Positions 54,892-64,000 of a stretch of DNA of 64,000 nt are shown here, one piece after another. The DNA is taken from positions 1,984,001 to 2,048,000 of the forward strand of contig NC_070565.1 of assembly GCF_026914185.1 (NCBI RefSeq), written 5' to 3'. The stretch's first letter is position 1. Each line of letters begins with the position of its first letter. This stretch comes from Puccinia triticina (Eukaryota > Basidiomycota > Pucciniomycetes > Pucciniales > Pucciniaceae). The translations under genes and the position numbers were made by a program. The notes beneath the pieces were generated by a model that ran no database searches, had not been told where the DNA came from, and saw only the letters and a program-made list of their open reading frames with translations.

Positions 54892-56300
54892 ATGATCAAC
54901 CCCGCCATACTCCAGATACTATTGCGACGAAGGCAAATAATCGCCAGCTCCAGACAAAGAATCAATGCCTCCCAAAAAAGAATCCATGCCGTCCTTGAAA
55001 GTTCTCTCCTTTTACTCGATGAAGACAACAACGACGCTGGAATCTTTCCTTCACATGGCGGATCAAAACCTGGAAGGCTTCCCAATAGACCTCGTGACTT
55101 TGAAGGAGCCTATCAGAATCTTCATAAGCATTACTTTGCTGAACAACCTTTCTACAACGATGTGGATTTCCGGCGCCGTTTCCGAATGGCACGCCCGCTT
55201 TTCTTGAAGATTTTGCAAGCTGTTCAAGAACACGACAAATATTTTACGCATCGTCCTGACGCTTTGGGAAAATGGGGCATCCGGCCCATCGTGAAAATCA
55301 CCGCTGCTTTGTGGATGCTTGCCTACGGAGGCGCTGGCGATTGCAACAACAAGTACCTTCAACTTTCTGAGACAGCTTCACTAGAAAGCATGGACAAGTT
55401 TTGCAATACCATTGTTTCAATCTATTCATCAGAATATCTGCGACACCCGACAGTAGCCGACTTGGAGCGGCTTCTCGCGACTGGTACCAAGCAAGGATTC
55501 CCAGGAATGCTCGGATCTCTCGACTGCATGCACTGGGAGTGGAAGAACTGCCCATTGGGTTGGGCTGGCGAGTTTCAAGGCAAAGAAAAGGTGAGAAATA
55601 TTCATCTCTATTGATAGAATGTCAGATCCAGCTGACATTCTACACATCTCAGAAACCAACAGTCATCCTCAAAGCTGTTGCATCACATGACATATGGATC
55701 TGGCATGCCTACTTTGGGATGCCAGGTTCACACAACGACATCAATGTTCTAGATAGCTCACCACTTTTCAAGAATCTGCTGAACGGTGAAGCACCTCAAT
55801 GTCAATACACGATCAATGGACATGAGTATCAGCAAGGCTACTACCTTGCTGATGGCATCTATCCGGACTGGTCCACGTTTGTTGAAACAATCTCGCAGCC
55901 TTGTGGAGCCGACCAGAAACACTTCGTGAAGATGCAAGAAGCACGCCGGAAAGACGTTGAACAAGCTTTTGGCGCGCTTCAATCTTGATTTGCTATTGTT
56001 TCTTGGCCGGCTTGAGGCTGGAAACACCACAATCTTACCAACATAATGAAGTGTTGTATTATCCTCCACAACATGATAGTGGAAGACAAGCGAGATTCTT
56101 ATTTAGTTTACCCCTTTGATCAAAATCCGTCCGCTGTTATTACTTCAGTTGAGGTTGTAAGAAATGGTCGGATCTCTTTTTCTGAGTTCATTGAAAACTT
56201 CCATTCAATGAAGGATGCTGCAACCCATTTTCAACTACGCGCAGACCTCATCAAGCATCAGTGGGAGGTCAAAGGTTGCCAAGAGGAGAATGAAGGCTAG
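54892..56300 (+). pseudogene. PIF/Harbinger DDE transposase with two TGA codons
   Basis: Exon 1 54892-55590, intron 55591-55652 (GTGAGA...CTCAG), exon 2 55653-56300; 448 codons including stops. The DDE triad is visible: LDCMHWEW, SHNDINVLD and ARRKDVEQAFG. Exon 2 continues with NIMKCCIILHNMIVED, typical for the family. TGA at 55986-55988 (FGALQ-S-stop-FAIVSWPA) and at 56013-56015 both stand where Arg is expected, that is CGA to TGA. Otherwise the frame is intact, so inactivation is recent and due to C-to-T change. Confidence 0.88.
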
Positions 56301-56527
56301 ATTTCTCTCCACTCTCAAGCATAGCCATGAACGTAGAAATATAAACGTGTTTTTTTTGAAAAATTTGAGTCTCACTTGTCCGAGAAATGCAACTTGTTCA
56401 CGGAGAATTGAAATGAAAGAACTGCAAATTTATTTTCTATTCAATGCGTTTTAGCTACAATGAAAAAAAGGAAACAATAATGACTGAGTGATAAAAAAGT
56501 GATTGGTCATTGATTGCTTGATTTGCC

Positions 56528-57583
56528 TCACAGAGTGTCGAGGATTTCCTTTCTCTTCAATTGAAAGAATTCCCTTTGATCGTTGTCAAGACCAGAGAGA
56601 TCCTGGTTCATGATTGAAATTTGGGATACTGTTTCTGCGTTCTGAGCGAGGATTTGGAGCGACTGAGAATCTTCTTTGAGAATTTCATTTTGCTGTTTGG
56701 AAATCTCGTTTGACCGTTTCAATTCAGCGGCGATCTCGGAATGAGCCTCAACTACACCATCTTTCCAAGCATTATTGTTTCCTGCTAGTTGTTGGATGAT
56801 CTTGGCTTTCTTCTTTCCAATAGGTCGCTCAATGATAGTCGGGTTTGTAGCAGTACCTTCAAAATCAGTGAGAGGTTCAGACGGAGACGGTGTTGATCCG
56901 AATGCATTTGACTGAGGTGCTTTGCTACTTGGGCTTCTGGCTCTTTTTTGTTTAGCATTCTCAGACTTATTATTGTTATCAATACAGTAAGCACTCCATT
57001 TGGGACTTTTGACAAGGAGGTTGTAGCAGCGCAAGTGTTTAAAGTGACTTTTCTGGTCCTCGGAGAACAGGCGGAGAGCTTGATTCAACTGTTCCTCTGC
57101 AGATGTGCCACTTTGGTTGAAATTCTCAACCTGTTGGATGAAACCACGGAACTTGTTGATCAGAGGTTGTAAGCTGTTGCACCATCTTTTCTTCAAGCTG
57201 CTGAGAGGTCAAACATGTATTGGTTTAGTTTCATGGTACACCTTTGAAATCCGTTCCCAGAAGGTGTTCCCGTCTTGATTTGTTCCAATAGCAGGGTCTT
57301 TGGATACCTGAACCCAGGCTCAACAGAGCTCCAAGTCTTCTGGTTTGGTATAGTTCGGAGCTTTCTTTTTTTCCGCTGGCTTCACAACTTCAATTTCGCG
57401 AGGGGAGCCAAGTGGAACAATATCATCTATAAATTTGAAAAAACAAGGAAAAGGTAAGCTGTCAGTGGCATCATTTACAACAGCTTGAGAGGATGCAAGA
57501 AAAAAAATACCAAGGTTGTTGTTTTCATTCTCCTCATTATCATCATCACTTGATGGTTGAGCAGCTTTTTTCTTCCTCGGCAT
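56528..57583 (-). pseudogene. Harbinger Myb/SANT-like partner protein, two TGA codons
   Basis: Starts MPRKKKAAQPSSDDDNEE at 57583. A possible intron (GTATTT...TTTATAG, about 57427-57512) lies early. The trihelix-like part (PEDLELC-stop-AWVQVSKDPAIG, NTFWERI, LKKRW) is followed by a C-terminal coiled coil. TGA at 57320-57322 and 57209-57211 interrupt it where Arg is expected in relatives (LELCRAWV). The family assists the transposase in binding and nuclear import. Many databases label rust and plant relatives as NAM-like or 'glutathione S-transferase T3-like'. Confidence 0.78.
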
Positions 57584-58087
57584 TTTGTGTAACCTGATTG
57601 ATGTTGGTTTTTTGGGTGATTGATTGAGCGGTGGTGTGTTTGAGGCAGTTGATATGAGTTGGCGATATTGGGGGTGGTGGCGGAAAAGTTGGGTGCAGTA
57701 TCACAGCAAAGTGCTGTGATATGTAAGACAAGAGGAGCTATGTAAGGTGCTATAGTGTCCTAAATCTGGTCTCGGTTTAGCTCCCCGGAGAGGTTTTCCT
57801 ACTTTAGGGTAGCCTTTAGCGCCTCCGGTGGAGGAGCTAAATTGGATCTGGGGAGCTAAATTTGGTTTAGTCCCTTGATTTAGCTCCCGCGGTGGAGATG
57901 CTCTAAGAGGAACGGCTGGGGCCTTGTAAAGCTTCGGGTCTTCATGCCGCTTCCTGCCAGCGGGGTCGGCCTCATAGGCTCCTGAGAATGACTGAGACAA
58001 CACTGCTGGCGGGTACCAGGGTTGAAGAGAACCACAACCAACTTTAAATCCTGCCACGGGCTCCGTCGCTGCCTGACATGCAGTAGC

Positions 58088-59110
58088 TCAAGTAGGCTGA
58101 AACGACGCTACTACATGACGAATTGGTCTGGTAGAGTCCCAAGGTATCAACGCTCCGTTCGGCAAGAAAAAATTCGTGCCCTTCTGCTCCACGAGGTTGT
58201 CATCCTTATCCTTCTGGAGCTCGAAACAACGAGCGGTCCCGTGTCCCTCCCGGTGACAGTAAAAGCACACCATTGGACCCCGCGGATTCTGCGACTGCGA
58301 TGGTTTAGCGGGTACCGAGGCCAGCTTCTGGTCGAGCTTCTGTTTGAACGCCTCGAACATTTTTGACATCTCATCCATAGTCGGAACGGGCTTGGGTGGG
58401 GCCGCTACCGCCTTCGGGCGCTTCTCCTCTCCCATCCTCTGCATAATACCATTTGCCTCAGCCAAAGTCGCGGGTGCCACTGGTTTCGACGCCTTCGAAT
58501 CTTCAAAAATCAGTGCCGTCTGCCTTCTCATTACTTCAGTGATTGCCGCCTTGAGAACCTCGAACTTTGGTAACTTGAAGCGGTTATCAGCTGTAGTGAT
58601 CATCGTGTTGTCTTTAAGAAGCTGATCTCGTATTCGATCCTGAACCGCTAACGAGAATGACTGATAGTAGTCGTTACGGATCTCCTCCGCGGACTCGGTA
58701 TGATCCTTGGCGAGAAGATAGGCTTGGATGGGCTCCCAATGCTTCCTAAAGGCCTGATAGTCCTCAACGGAATAAACTCCTCCGCGCGCAACCCATCCCT
58801 CCGTCAAGGCTTTGATGTCTTGAGCCGTAAATTTCGCCGAGTCAATCTCTCCCCAGTACGACAGCATTGATGCCTTCAGTTTGGGCCAGTTCGGCGGCTC
58901 GTAGCCTTCTAGGGTCTCCAGGACGTCGAGGAGAGCATCTTCCACAAAGAAAAACAGCTGCTCAGCCATATCTTGCCCTGAGGCCTTGTCTAGACGAGCG
59001 GCGACTTGATACTGGTGTAAAAAGCGTTCGACGTTCGTCCCATCGAACTTCAGGCTCTTGCCGTGCGGAGGCTTAATCTTGACGGCCTCGACGGTTACGG
59101 GATCGGCCAT
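58088..59110 (-). pseudogene. Ty3 Gag of the decayed element
   Basis: From ATG 59110 (MADPVTVEAVKIKPPHGKSL) a capsid-like region (FDGTNVERFLHQYQVAARLD, FRKHWEPIQAYLL) and a CCHC knuckle (CFYCHREGHGTARC) near the end. The frame meets TGA at 58088-58090 but continues in the same frame (ATACQAATEPVAGFKVG...) up to the Harbinger insertion at 57904, so the TGA is probably a nonsense mutation in a longer Gag-protease polyprotein (CGA to TGA possible). Confidence 0.82.
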
Positions 59111-59164
59111 CTTGCTCTTGAGGACCTTCAGGCTGAATCTAAACAAGAAGAGGCGGACGCGACG

Positions 59165-59250
59165 GGAAGGCTCACAGCGTGGCAGGTAATGCTTTTGACG
59201 CTTGTAGAGATGCCCGGAGGTGCTACTATGGGGGACTTACTTTTGTCTTC
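59165..59250 (-). other. Intron-like module upstream of gag
   Basis: Minus-strand AAAAGTAAGTCCCCC ... GCACCTCCGGGCATCTC ... AAAAGCATTACCTGCC ... CTGTGAGCC, 70 nt from GTAAGT to GTGAG, ending about 60 bp before the gag ATG. Near-copy of 52560-52660. Confidence 0.55.
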
Positions 59251-59454
59251 CCTATGCCCCGTGGCAGACGCCTATAAAAAAAAAAAGAAAAATAAAAGCT
59301 TCGTTCCGGTCTTGATCCTGAAACGAGGATCCTGAAACGCCTTTGGATAATGTGAGAGTCGCCAAAAAAAGCAAAGAAAAGAAAAACAAAAGGGGAAGAA
59401 TTCCAGCCTCTGACCACCAGTCTGTCTGGAAATCCTGAGTCAAGACTAAATTTT

Positions 59455-59491
59455 GAGGTCGCTGGTTTGATCCCGGCTCGGGGGAACAAAT
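59455..59491 (-). promoter_or_regulatory. Primer-binding site with extended tRNA T-arm match
   Basis: Immediately inside the 5' LTR the minus strand reads TTTGTTCCCCCGAGCCGGGA then TCAAACCAGCGACC. The complement GCTGGTTTGATCCCGGC is a tRNA T arm followed by an acceptor strand TCGGGGG. The match extends well beyond the usual 18 nt. The TGG expected opposite the CCA end is not exact. Confidence 0.5.
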
Positions 59492-60341
59492 ATGGACTCC
59501 TGTTGGGTCTGAGCCGAGGCAGTCTGTTCAGGGGATGGTGCTTGAGCGCTGCCCTTGTTGGTGATCCTGCGAGAAGTATTGGGTACGGGTCGAAAGATGT
59601 GATAGCGGTGGGGGGGGATTTATTGAAAGGGAACGAGGGGCTGGAATACCCTCGGCGGTTTTTGTTGGTCAGAAAAGATCAGGAAAGAGGAACTCAGAGG
59701 GAAGCCGGCGTGTTCGTCGGAAAATTCCGGTAGTGATCAAAAGAAAGAAAACTCAGGAAGCTCCGGGTACTCAGAACTCAAAAGGATGCGGGGATGGATC
59801 GACATGATCCGGGATCAATAGGCTCAAAAACTCAGAATTGATGATATTCCTCGTGGTTCAGAGGTGGATACCATGCGGATCCCTCCTCCAAGTTTGACTG
59901 AACTTGGAGTCAGGCCCGCGACATGCCGCGCGACAAGCCCTTGTGCCCGCCGCGCCTCTACAACTAAGATGAGAAGATGAAACAAAAGAACAACCCAAGA
60001 GAAACAACCTCCACACCAAAACCAAAGAGACAAACAAACAACATCACAAAACAAAAACCAACCCTTCCAACGCGCGCCAAGAAGAAACAGAAAAGAAAAA
60101 ACATGTATAAAAAGAAAAATCAATGAGGGAATCAAAACAAAACCAAACAAACAAAAGAAAAGAAAGAAAGAAGAGAAAGGGAAAGAAAGGAAAAGAAAGG
60201 AAAGAGGGGAGAAATGAGAGCAGGAGCCTGAAAAAAGTCTTGAGAGTGTCGTGCGCGCCGCGCCGTCAAGATTGAAGGTCTTGATGGTCTTGAGGCCTTT
60301 TTCCTAGTGTCTTGACCCTGAGTACGCGCCAGAACTCCACA
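59492..60341 (-). repeat. 5' LTR of the decayed Ty3
   Basis: 850 bp, ATGGACTCC at the left and AACTCCACA at the right on the plus strand. It is uninterrupted and thus shows the empty sites for four insertions found in the 3' LTR. Followed by the target duplication CCGGT and the end of the palindromic satellite (to about 60400). Confidence 0.87.
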
Positions 60342-60400
60342 CCGGTCCTCCTGTTGATGGTTGTTATGTACATCCCGGTCTATTGATGACGGGTCATCCA

Positions 60401-60945
60401 AGTTTTTTTTTGTTTGTGGAGGCCCGGAGGGTGGGGGGGGGGGTGAGGGTTATACATATGCAGCTATGTAGGATTATGTAGGCTCTGCAAAATCTTCCTT
60501 ATGGAGGCTCTTTAGTGGTGGGTAAATCTAGCAAGCCTTAAAGATTTACTGAACAACCATTTAGCTAAAGAGCCCTAAAGAGGGCACGGGGGTGTAAAAT
60601 CCCTTACATACTCCGTAAATCTGCCTTACCAAGCGGGTTTACAGAGACAAGGGTGGATGCTCCAAACTATACAAAACACCTCAGTTTTGTCACTGAAACT
60701 AGGGTAAAAGCATATGTGCTTATGTATATAAGTAGGGTCTTGGAAAAACGACTCCCAACTTTTGGGAAAACGACTCCCATACGTCTGCGCGACTATTTTT
60801 CGACCAGCGCTTGACGTAGACTTAGACCCTTTTTTTGGGTACAGCTTTTTTGGGAGTCGTCAACCCAAAATAATTTTATTTTGGGAGTCGTCCCCACTAA
60901 TTTTTATGAATATTTTTGCTTATTCATGAACAACCATGACTTCTT
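60401..60945. other. Unassigned DNA with small hairpins
   Basis: No gene. 60490-60665 ends with GGGTGGATGCTC, which may be an end of a Harbinger-type MITE. 60740-60900 has three GGGAGTCGT/ACGACTCCC words forming a hairpin-prone block. Confidence 0.35.
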
Positions 60946-61390
60946 TCTCCCACCTACCACATGCTTAGAAATTTGAGAGCACAGAGAAACATACATAAAA
61001 AGACAATACTGAACGTTTTAGCAGTATTGTCCCATCAGAAAATGAGATATAAGGGATGTGCGCCAAAATTAGTAGGAAAATAACTGCTGACTGTGTAACT
61101 TTTGCCTTACAAACCCAAAATGTCCACAAATTTCAGGGATATCTTAAGACAGCATAAAATCTGTGATATAGAATTTCTGGCATTATTGTTCCATCAGAAC
61201 ATGACACATAAGGGGCGTGCCGAATGCTTAGTAGGAAATGACTGCTAACTGTGTAACCTTTGTGTTACACACCCAAACAGTCTACAATTTTCAGGGATAT
61301 TTCAAGACTGTAACTCCTCTGCGCTGTAAGGTTTGTGGAATTAGTGTGCCATCAGAACATGAGATATGAGGGGTGCAGCTCCAAAATAGA
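60946..61390. repeat. ~170-bp diverged tandem repeats
   Basis: Three units each containing CATCAGAA(A/C)ATGA(G/C)A(T/C)AT, GGGG(T/C)GTG-like and CTGTGTAAC(T/C)TTTG phrases. They are related to the units at 26590-27235 and 31590-31780. Confidence 0.6.
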
Positions 61391-61675
61391 CATGCTCCCT
61401 ACCAGCGCACAATTTGTCATGTTTGATGACACAAACTCTCAGAGCTGCCAGAAATAATAAGGACAAGAAATTAAAAACAGTGTTTATTTAAAAAATACTA
61501 GAGAGGAATAATCACAATATTTATTCAAATAAGACTAGAACAATCACCAATACATGAAAACTACAAATGGAAATACTAGTGAAATTTACCACTCTTATCA
61601 GGAAAGAGGAGCTTTCTTCCACCTGTTTGAGCAAAACAATCAGAGTATCTTGCCTCCCAACCTTGTGCCTCTGGG

Positions 61676-61945
61676 TTGGCATTTAGCTTCCAGCTCTTTT
61701 GTAGGGAAGCGACCAATCCAAGCAAATCCGCTAAAGAAACTAAAACAAAGAAACCGGACGCCAAGTCAAAGGAAGTAGCGAGCACCAAAAAAGCCAAACG
61801 CACAGCCTCACTCAGATCCCTTACTCAGCCATTTCAAGACAAGAAACGACCGCACCCATCTAAGTTATTTGCCAGGATCATTGAGACGGACTTCAATCCA
61901 GAGGAAGATGCCTTGAATCTCTTGAAAAGTGAGTCAAGACAGTAG
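61676..61945 (+). CDS. Basic ORF upstream of the third gag
   Basis: 89 codons, lysine-rich (SKSAKETKTKKPDAKSKEVA, STKKAKRT), ending 49 bp before ATG 61995. Its place and composition match the leader ORF at 38611-38952. The true start may be further upstream in frame. No known domain. Confidence 0.35.
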   Translation: MAFSFQLFCREATNPSKSAKETKTKKPDAKSKEVASTKKAKRTASLRSLTQPFQDKKRPHPSKLFARIIETDFNPEEDALNLLKSESRQ

Positions 61946-61994
61946 CCTGACCCAAGTCTGAAATTACAGAAGAACACTAGCACCTAACAGCAAC

Positions 61995-62950
61995 ATGGTT
62001 GATACTAGATCCGGGAAAGACAATACCGCCAACCCTCTTCCAAACATACAAAGCCGAGGAAGGGAAGAGGACAAGGAGGAAAGTCTTGATGTGATCATCA
62101 AAAAACCCCCTCCAAACTGTCGTTCAAACCGTGACTTAGAGGATGTATTCTCCGTTTCGAAGGCCCTCTGCCAATCCGAGATCAAGAGTCAGTAGCCTAT
62201 TGATTTTTTTTATAAATCCAAGAACTAGGATTTGTTGGGTAGCTCGCCTTTTAGTGTCTGTAGCCCCCTCCAAGCTTACCTACGCCTGAGCTTTCAGATC
62301 TACCACTCCTCCGGCCCCCGACGCTCTTCTATCCAACAAGACAGCCAGGCTACTGATCAAAACAGATACGACTGCCGTTTCCGAAAGCTCTTGTTTGGTA
62401 ACCACTGTCAACTGACTTCATCTCTCAAAAAACTATCTCGGATTTGAACCAAGAATCCGACTATCCTGACATCCAGCGGCCATTTGCAAGACCTCAACCT
62501 TCAAACTCATCACTCAAAGCAGGTGTACTTCAACAGATTAAATATTTTATTTGCACCTCACGATCAAGCTCAGGGTATCCCATCTGGTCGGCCTCTTTCT
62601 GAAGTTCCAAGCTCAAAGGATAACAGTGATCACGAGTTCCTTAGATCAGATGCAATTCAACAAGTTCTAGGATTGAGGATATTGTTATTACCTCCAAATT
62701 GAACAACATTTCTACCAGAGTAGCCCATGCATGGTTTTCAAGTTTCAGATACATGGTTAGAGACAAACCTTGGTCCTTTTGGAAAGATGCTATAAAACAG
62801 AAATATGGAACCCCAGCATGGAGATGTAGACTTATTATTATTTACCAAAAGGACAAATTTGTTCCTGGTGCCAACTGGTTCACCAGAAAATATAAGAGAA
62901 TCATGGCTTGTGAGCCACAGACAAACCATGAAACCTTATGTTTAAATTAG
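61995..62950 (+). pseudogene. Gag fragments of the third Ty3
   Basis: Begins MVDTRSGKDNTANPLPN (61995-62195), then broken frames. 62590-62900 holds the C-terminal capsid part (DHEFLRSDAIQQVLGLRI, then after a stop AWFSSFRYMVRDKPWSFW and KQKYGTPAWRC), homologous to [15 protein letters not shown] of the intact element. Several stops and shifts. Confidence 0.6.
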
Positions 62951-62983
62951 GAAGGAGATGTTAGCTTTGCAGCTCAAAATGCA

Positions 62984-63739
62984 ATGAAGAAAAGTCAAAC
63001 CTTGACCTCCTTGATTAACACTCTAGAAGGGTTTGCAGATATATCCAACACAATAAATCAACAAATGAAAGTACCACACATGGACAACACTCCAAGTAGA
63101 CCCACCCCAGAAGAAACTCCAGTCAGACATAACACTAGAGAAGTTCCACCACACATGTCTGGCAATCCTTTCACCAGATTTCAAAACACAGAAACTCCTG
63201 TAAATTTAAAAACAATTGTACCCATTAAATCAGATACAGTGGAATCAAACTCATCATTTTCAAACAAAGATAAAGATGGAGGAAAAGATGTAACAAACAT
63301 CAAAGACTGGCCATCCTTCAGAGGAGAAGGAGAATATGACCATCTAGACTTTATTGATACAATTGACTTGTACAAAGAAGACTTTGAATTAAGTAATTCT
63401 TTAGTGATTCTTCCATTACTGGAAGACTCAATATTCTTTTCAAAGGTTGTGCCAAGCGCTGGTTTAATGATGTGTGCAGGCGCAATGGGAGACAATGCTG
63501 GAATTGGTGGAAACAACAAACCATGGGAAACAGTTAACATGGACTGGGTTACAGGACTACCACCTGGAGGAAAGAAGAACTATAATGCATGTCTAGTCAT
63601 TGTGGACAGATTTAGTAAAACACCTATATTTCTACCATGTCATAAAGATGATACAGCTATGGACACAGCCATAATGATTTGGCAACAAGTGATTTCATGG
63701 ACAGGACTATTCAAGAACATCATCAGTGACAGAGTGTGA
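62984..63739 (+). pseudogene. Gag-integrase chimera of the third Ty3
   Basis: One open frame of 251 codons, but joined from distant parts: a Gag spacer, the N-terminal capsid motif (WPSFRGEGEYDHLDFIDTID) and then, after a short unrelated stretch, the integrase core (WETVNMDWVTGLPPGGKK, RFSKTPIFLPCHKDD, NIISDR). Protease, RT and RNase H are missing. The N-terminal capsid part lies downstream of the C-terminal capsid part (62740-62900), so order is inverted as well. The frame ends where the LTR at 63735 cuts the integrase. Confidence 0.75.
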
Positions 63740-64000
63740 GCCTGTGTCTCTTATGTGACAGCAGGACACAAGAAAAATGGGTGGGCACTGCTTGGATTTC
63801 TTGGGATAAAGAAATAACACACAGTAAGAGAAAAAGAGAGAGAGAGAAAGAGATGATCTGAGAGATGATATTCAAGGTTCTGTTGACCTGTAGGTGGGAA
63901 CTAACATCTACTAGCAATGCCACTCCTTAAGGGAGTGCTGCCAAGCTGTGCCAGAGATTGCAACAGCCTCTTCTCACAATGGAAACGTGGAAGGTATCTG
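63735..64000 (-). mobile_element. Inverted TGTCAGCC-family LTR, cut by window end
   Basis: TGTGAGCCTGTGTCTC... is the reverse complement of the LTR end CAGGCTCACA found at 38255, 46777 and 47393. Homology continues through GACAGCAGGACACAAG and the CTCTTTCTC tract. The element or solo LTR extends beyond the window. It interrupts the integrase of the third Ty3 after NIISDR. Confidence 0.85.

Larger units (their letters stand above)
54668..57903 (+). mobile_element. PIF/Harbinger DNA transposon, 3.2 kb
   Basis: Inverted ends GAGCATCTCCACCGC (left) and GCGGTGGAGATGCTC (right), flanked by the 3-bp duplication TAA (54665-54667 and 57904-57906), diagnostic for PIF/Harbinger. It carries the two genes typical of the superfamily, a DDE transposase on the plus strand and a Myb/SANT-like protein on the minus strand. 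Both are broken by in-frame TGA codons. It is inserted in the Gag-protease part of the decayed Ty3 (KAPAVPL joins to SAAKRPIRR). Confidence 0.93.
35364..60341 (-). mobile_element. Decayed Ty3 element, 25 kb with nested insertions
   Basis: LTRs at 35364-48559 (3', interrupted) and 59492-60341 (5', 850 bp) enclose minus-strand gag, protease, RT and integrase. The target duplication CCGGT is at 35359-35363 and 60342-60346. A purine tract lies just inside the 3' LTR (minus-strand reading of about 48560-48574). Without inserted elements it would be roughly 8-9 kb. Coding frames carry frameshifts and TGA/TAA stops. The LTRs differ by substitutions and a 16-bp indel, so it is older than the chromoviruses in this window. 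Its RT has FIDD, and five intron-like modules are spread through it. Confidence 0.85.
61500..63734 (+). mobile_element. Scrambled third Ty3 chromovirus
   Basis: A broken relative of the intact chromovirus: leader ORF, gag start, gag pieces in wrong order, and a gag-integrase join, cut off by an inverted LTR at 63735. The left LTR was not found. No working product is possible. Confidence 0.75.

Noticed and set aside
55063..55659. Minus-strand frames under the Harbinger transposase
   Set aside because: Shadows of a well-supported transposase with DDE residues on the plus strand.

Overview
The window looks like a chromosome segment of a basidiomycete fungus, most probably a rust or relative (Pucciniomycotina). 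The evidence is a spliced, GC-rich fungal fatty-acid synthase beta gene that stops after its enoyl-reductase domain (the split known in Pucciniomycotina), short GT-AG introns, chromodomain Ty3 retrotransposons, a PIF/Harbinger element with its Myb/SANT-like partner, and many small inverted-repeat elements. The species cannot be named from the sequence.

Layout. 1-5.5 kb: no confident gene; an LTR-like repeat, a degenerate tRNA-like sequence, a spliced coding fragment and several foldback elements. 5.6-10.0 kb: a ten-exon FAS beta gene, the only housekeeping gene. 10.7-14.9 kb: a segmental duplication carrying two paralogous small cysteine-rich secreted-protein candidates; the second copy is interrupted 18 bp upstream of its start codon by a 1.3-kb inverted-repeat element. 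14.9-16.1 kb: repeats.

16.1-26.5 kb: a Mutator-like element with about 155-bp terminal inverted repeats (9-bp target duplication) that has received a 9.6-kb minus-strand Ty3 chromovirus with apparently identical LTRs. 26.5-34.7 kb: dispersed ~165-bp repeats, G-rich duplicated DNA, and two related inverted-repeat elements whose interiors are arrays of the palindrome GATGACCGGTCATC.

34.7-60.4 kb: one deep nest. A decayed minus-strand Ty3 element (35364-60341, 5-bp target duplication CCGGT) sits in the same palindromic satellite. Its 3' LTR holds a solo LTR, a TRIM-sized insert, and a small inverted-repeat element that itself holds a solo LTR that holds a full-length, apparently intact Ty3 of the same family. 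Its interior holds another solo LTR and a PIF/Harbinger transposon. 60.4-64 kb: more repeats and a scrambled third Ty3 broken by an inverted LTR at the window edge.

Most notable: in two different chromoviruses the 5' part of gag is also open in the +1 frame from an equivalent out-of-frame ATG, suggesting a shared overlapping gene; the decayed Ty3 carries five copies of an intron-like module near its ORF boundaries; and several broken transposase frames carry TGA where CGA is expected, a sign of cytosine deamination.
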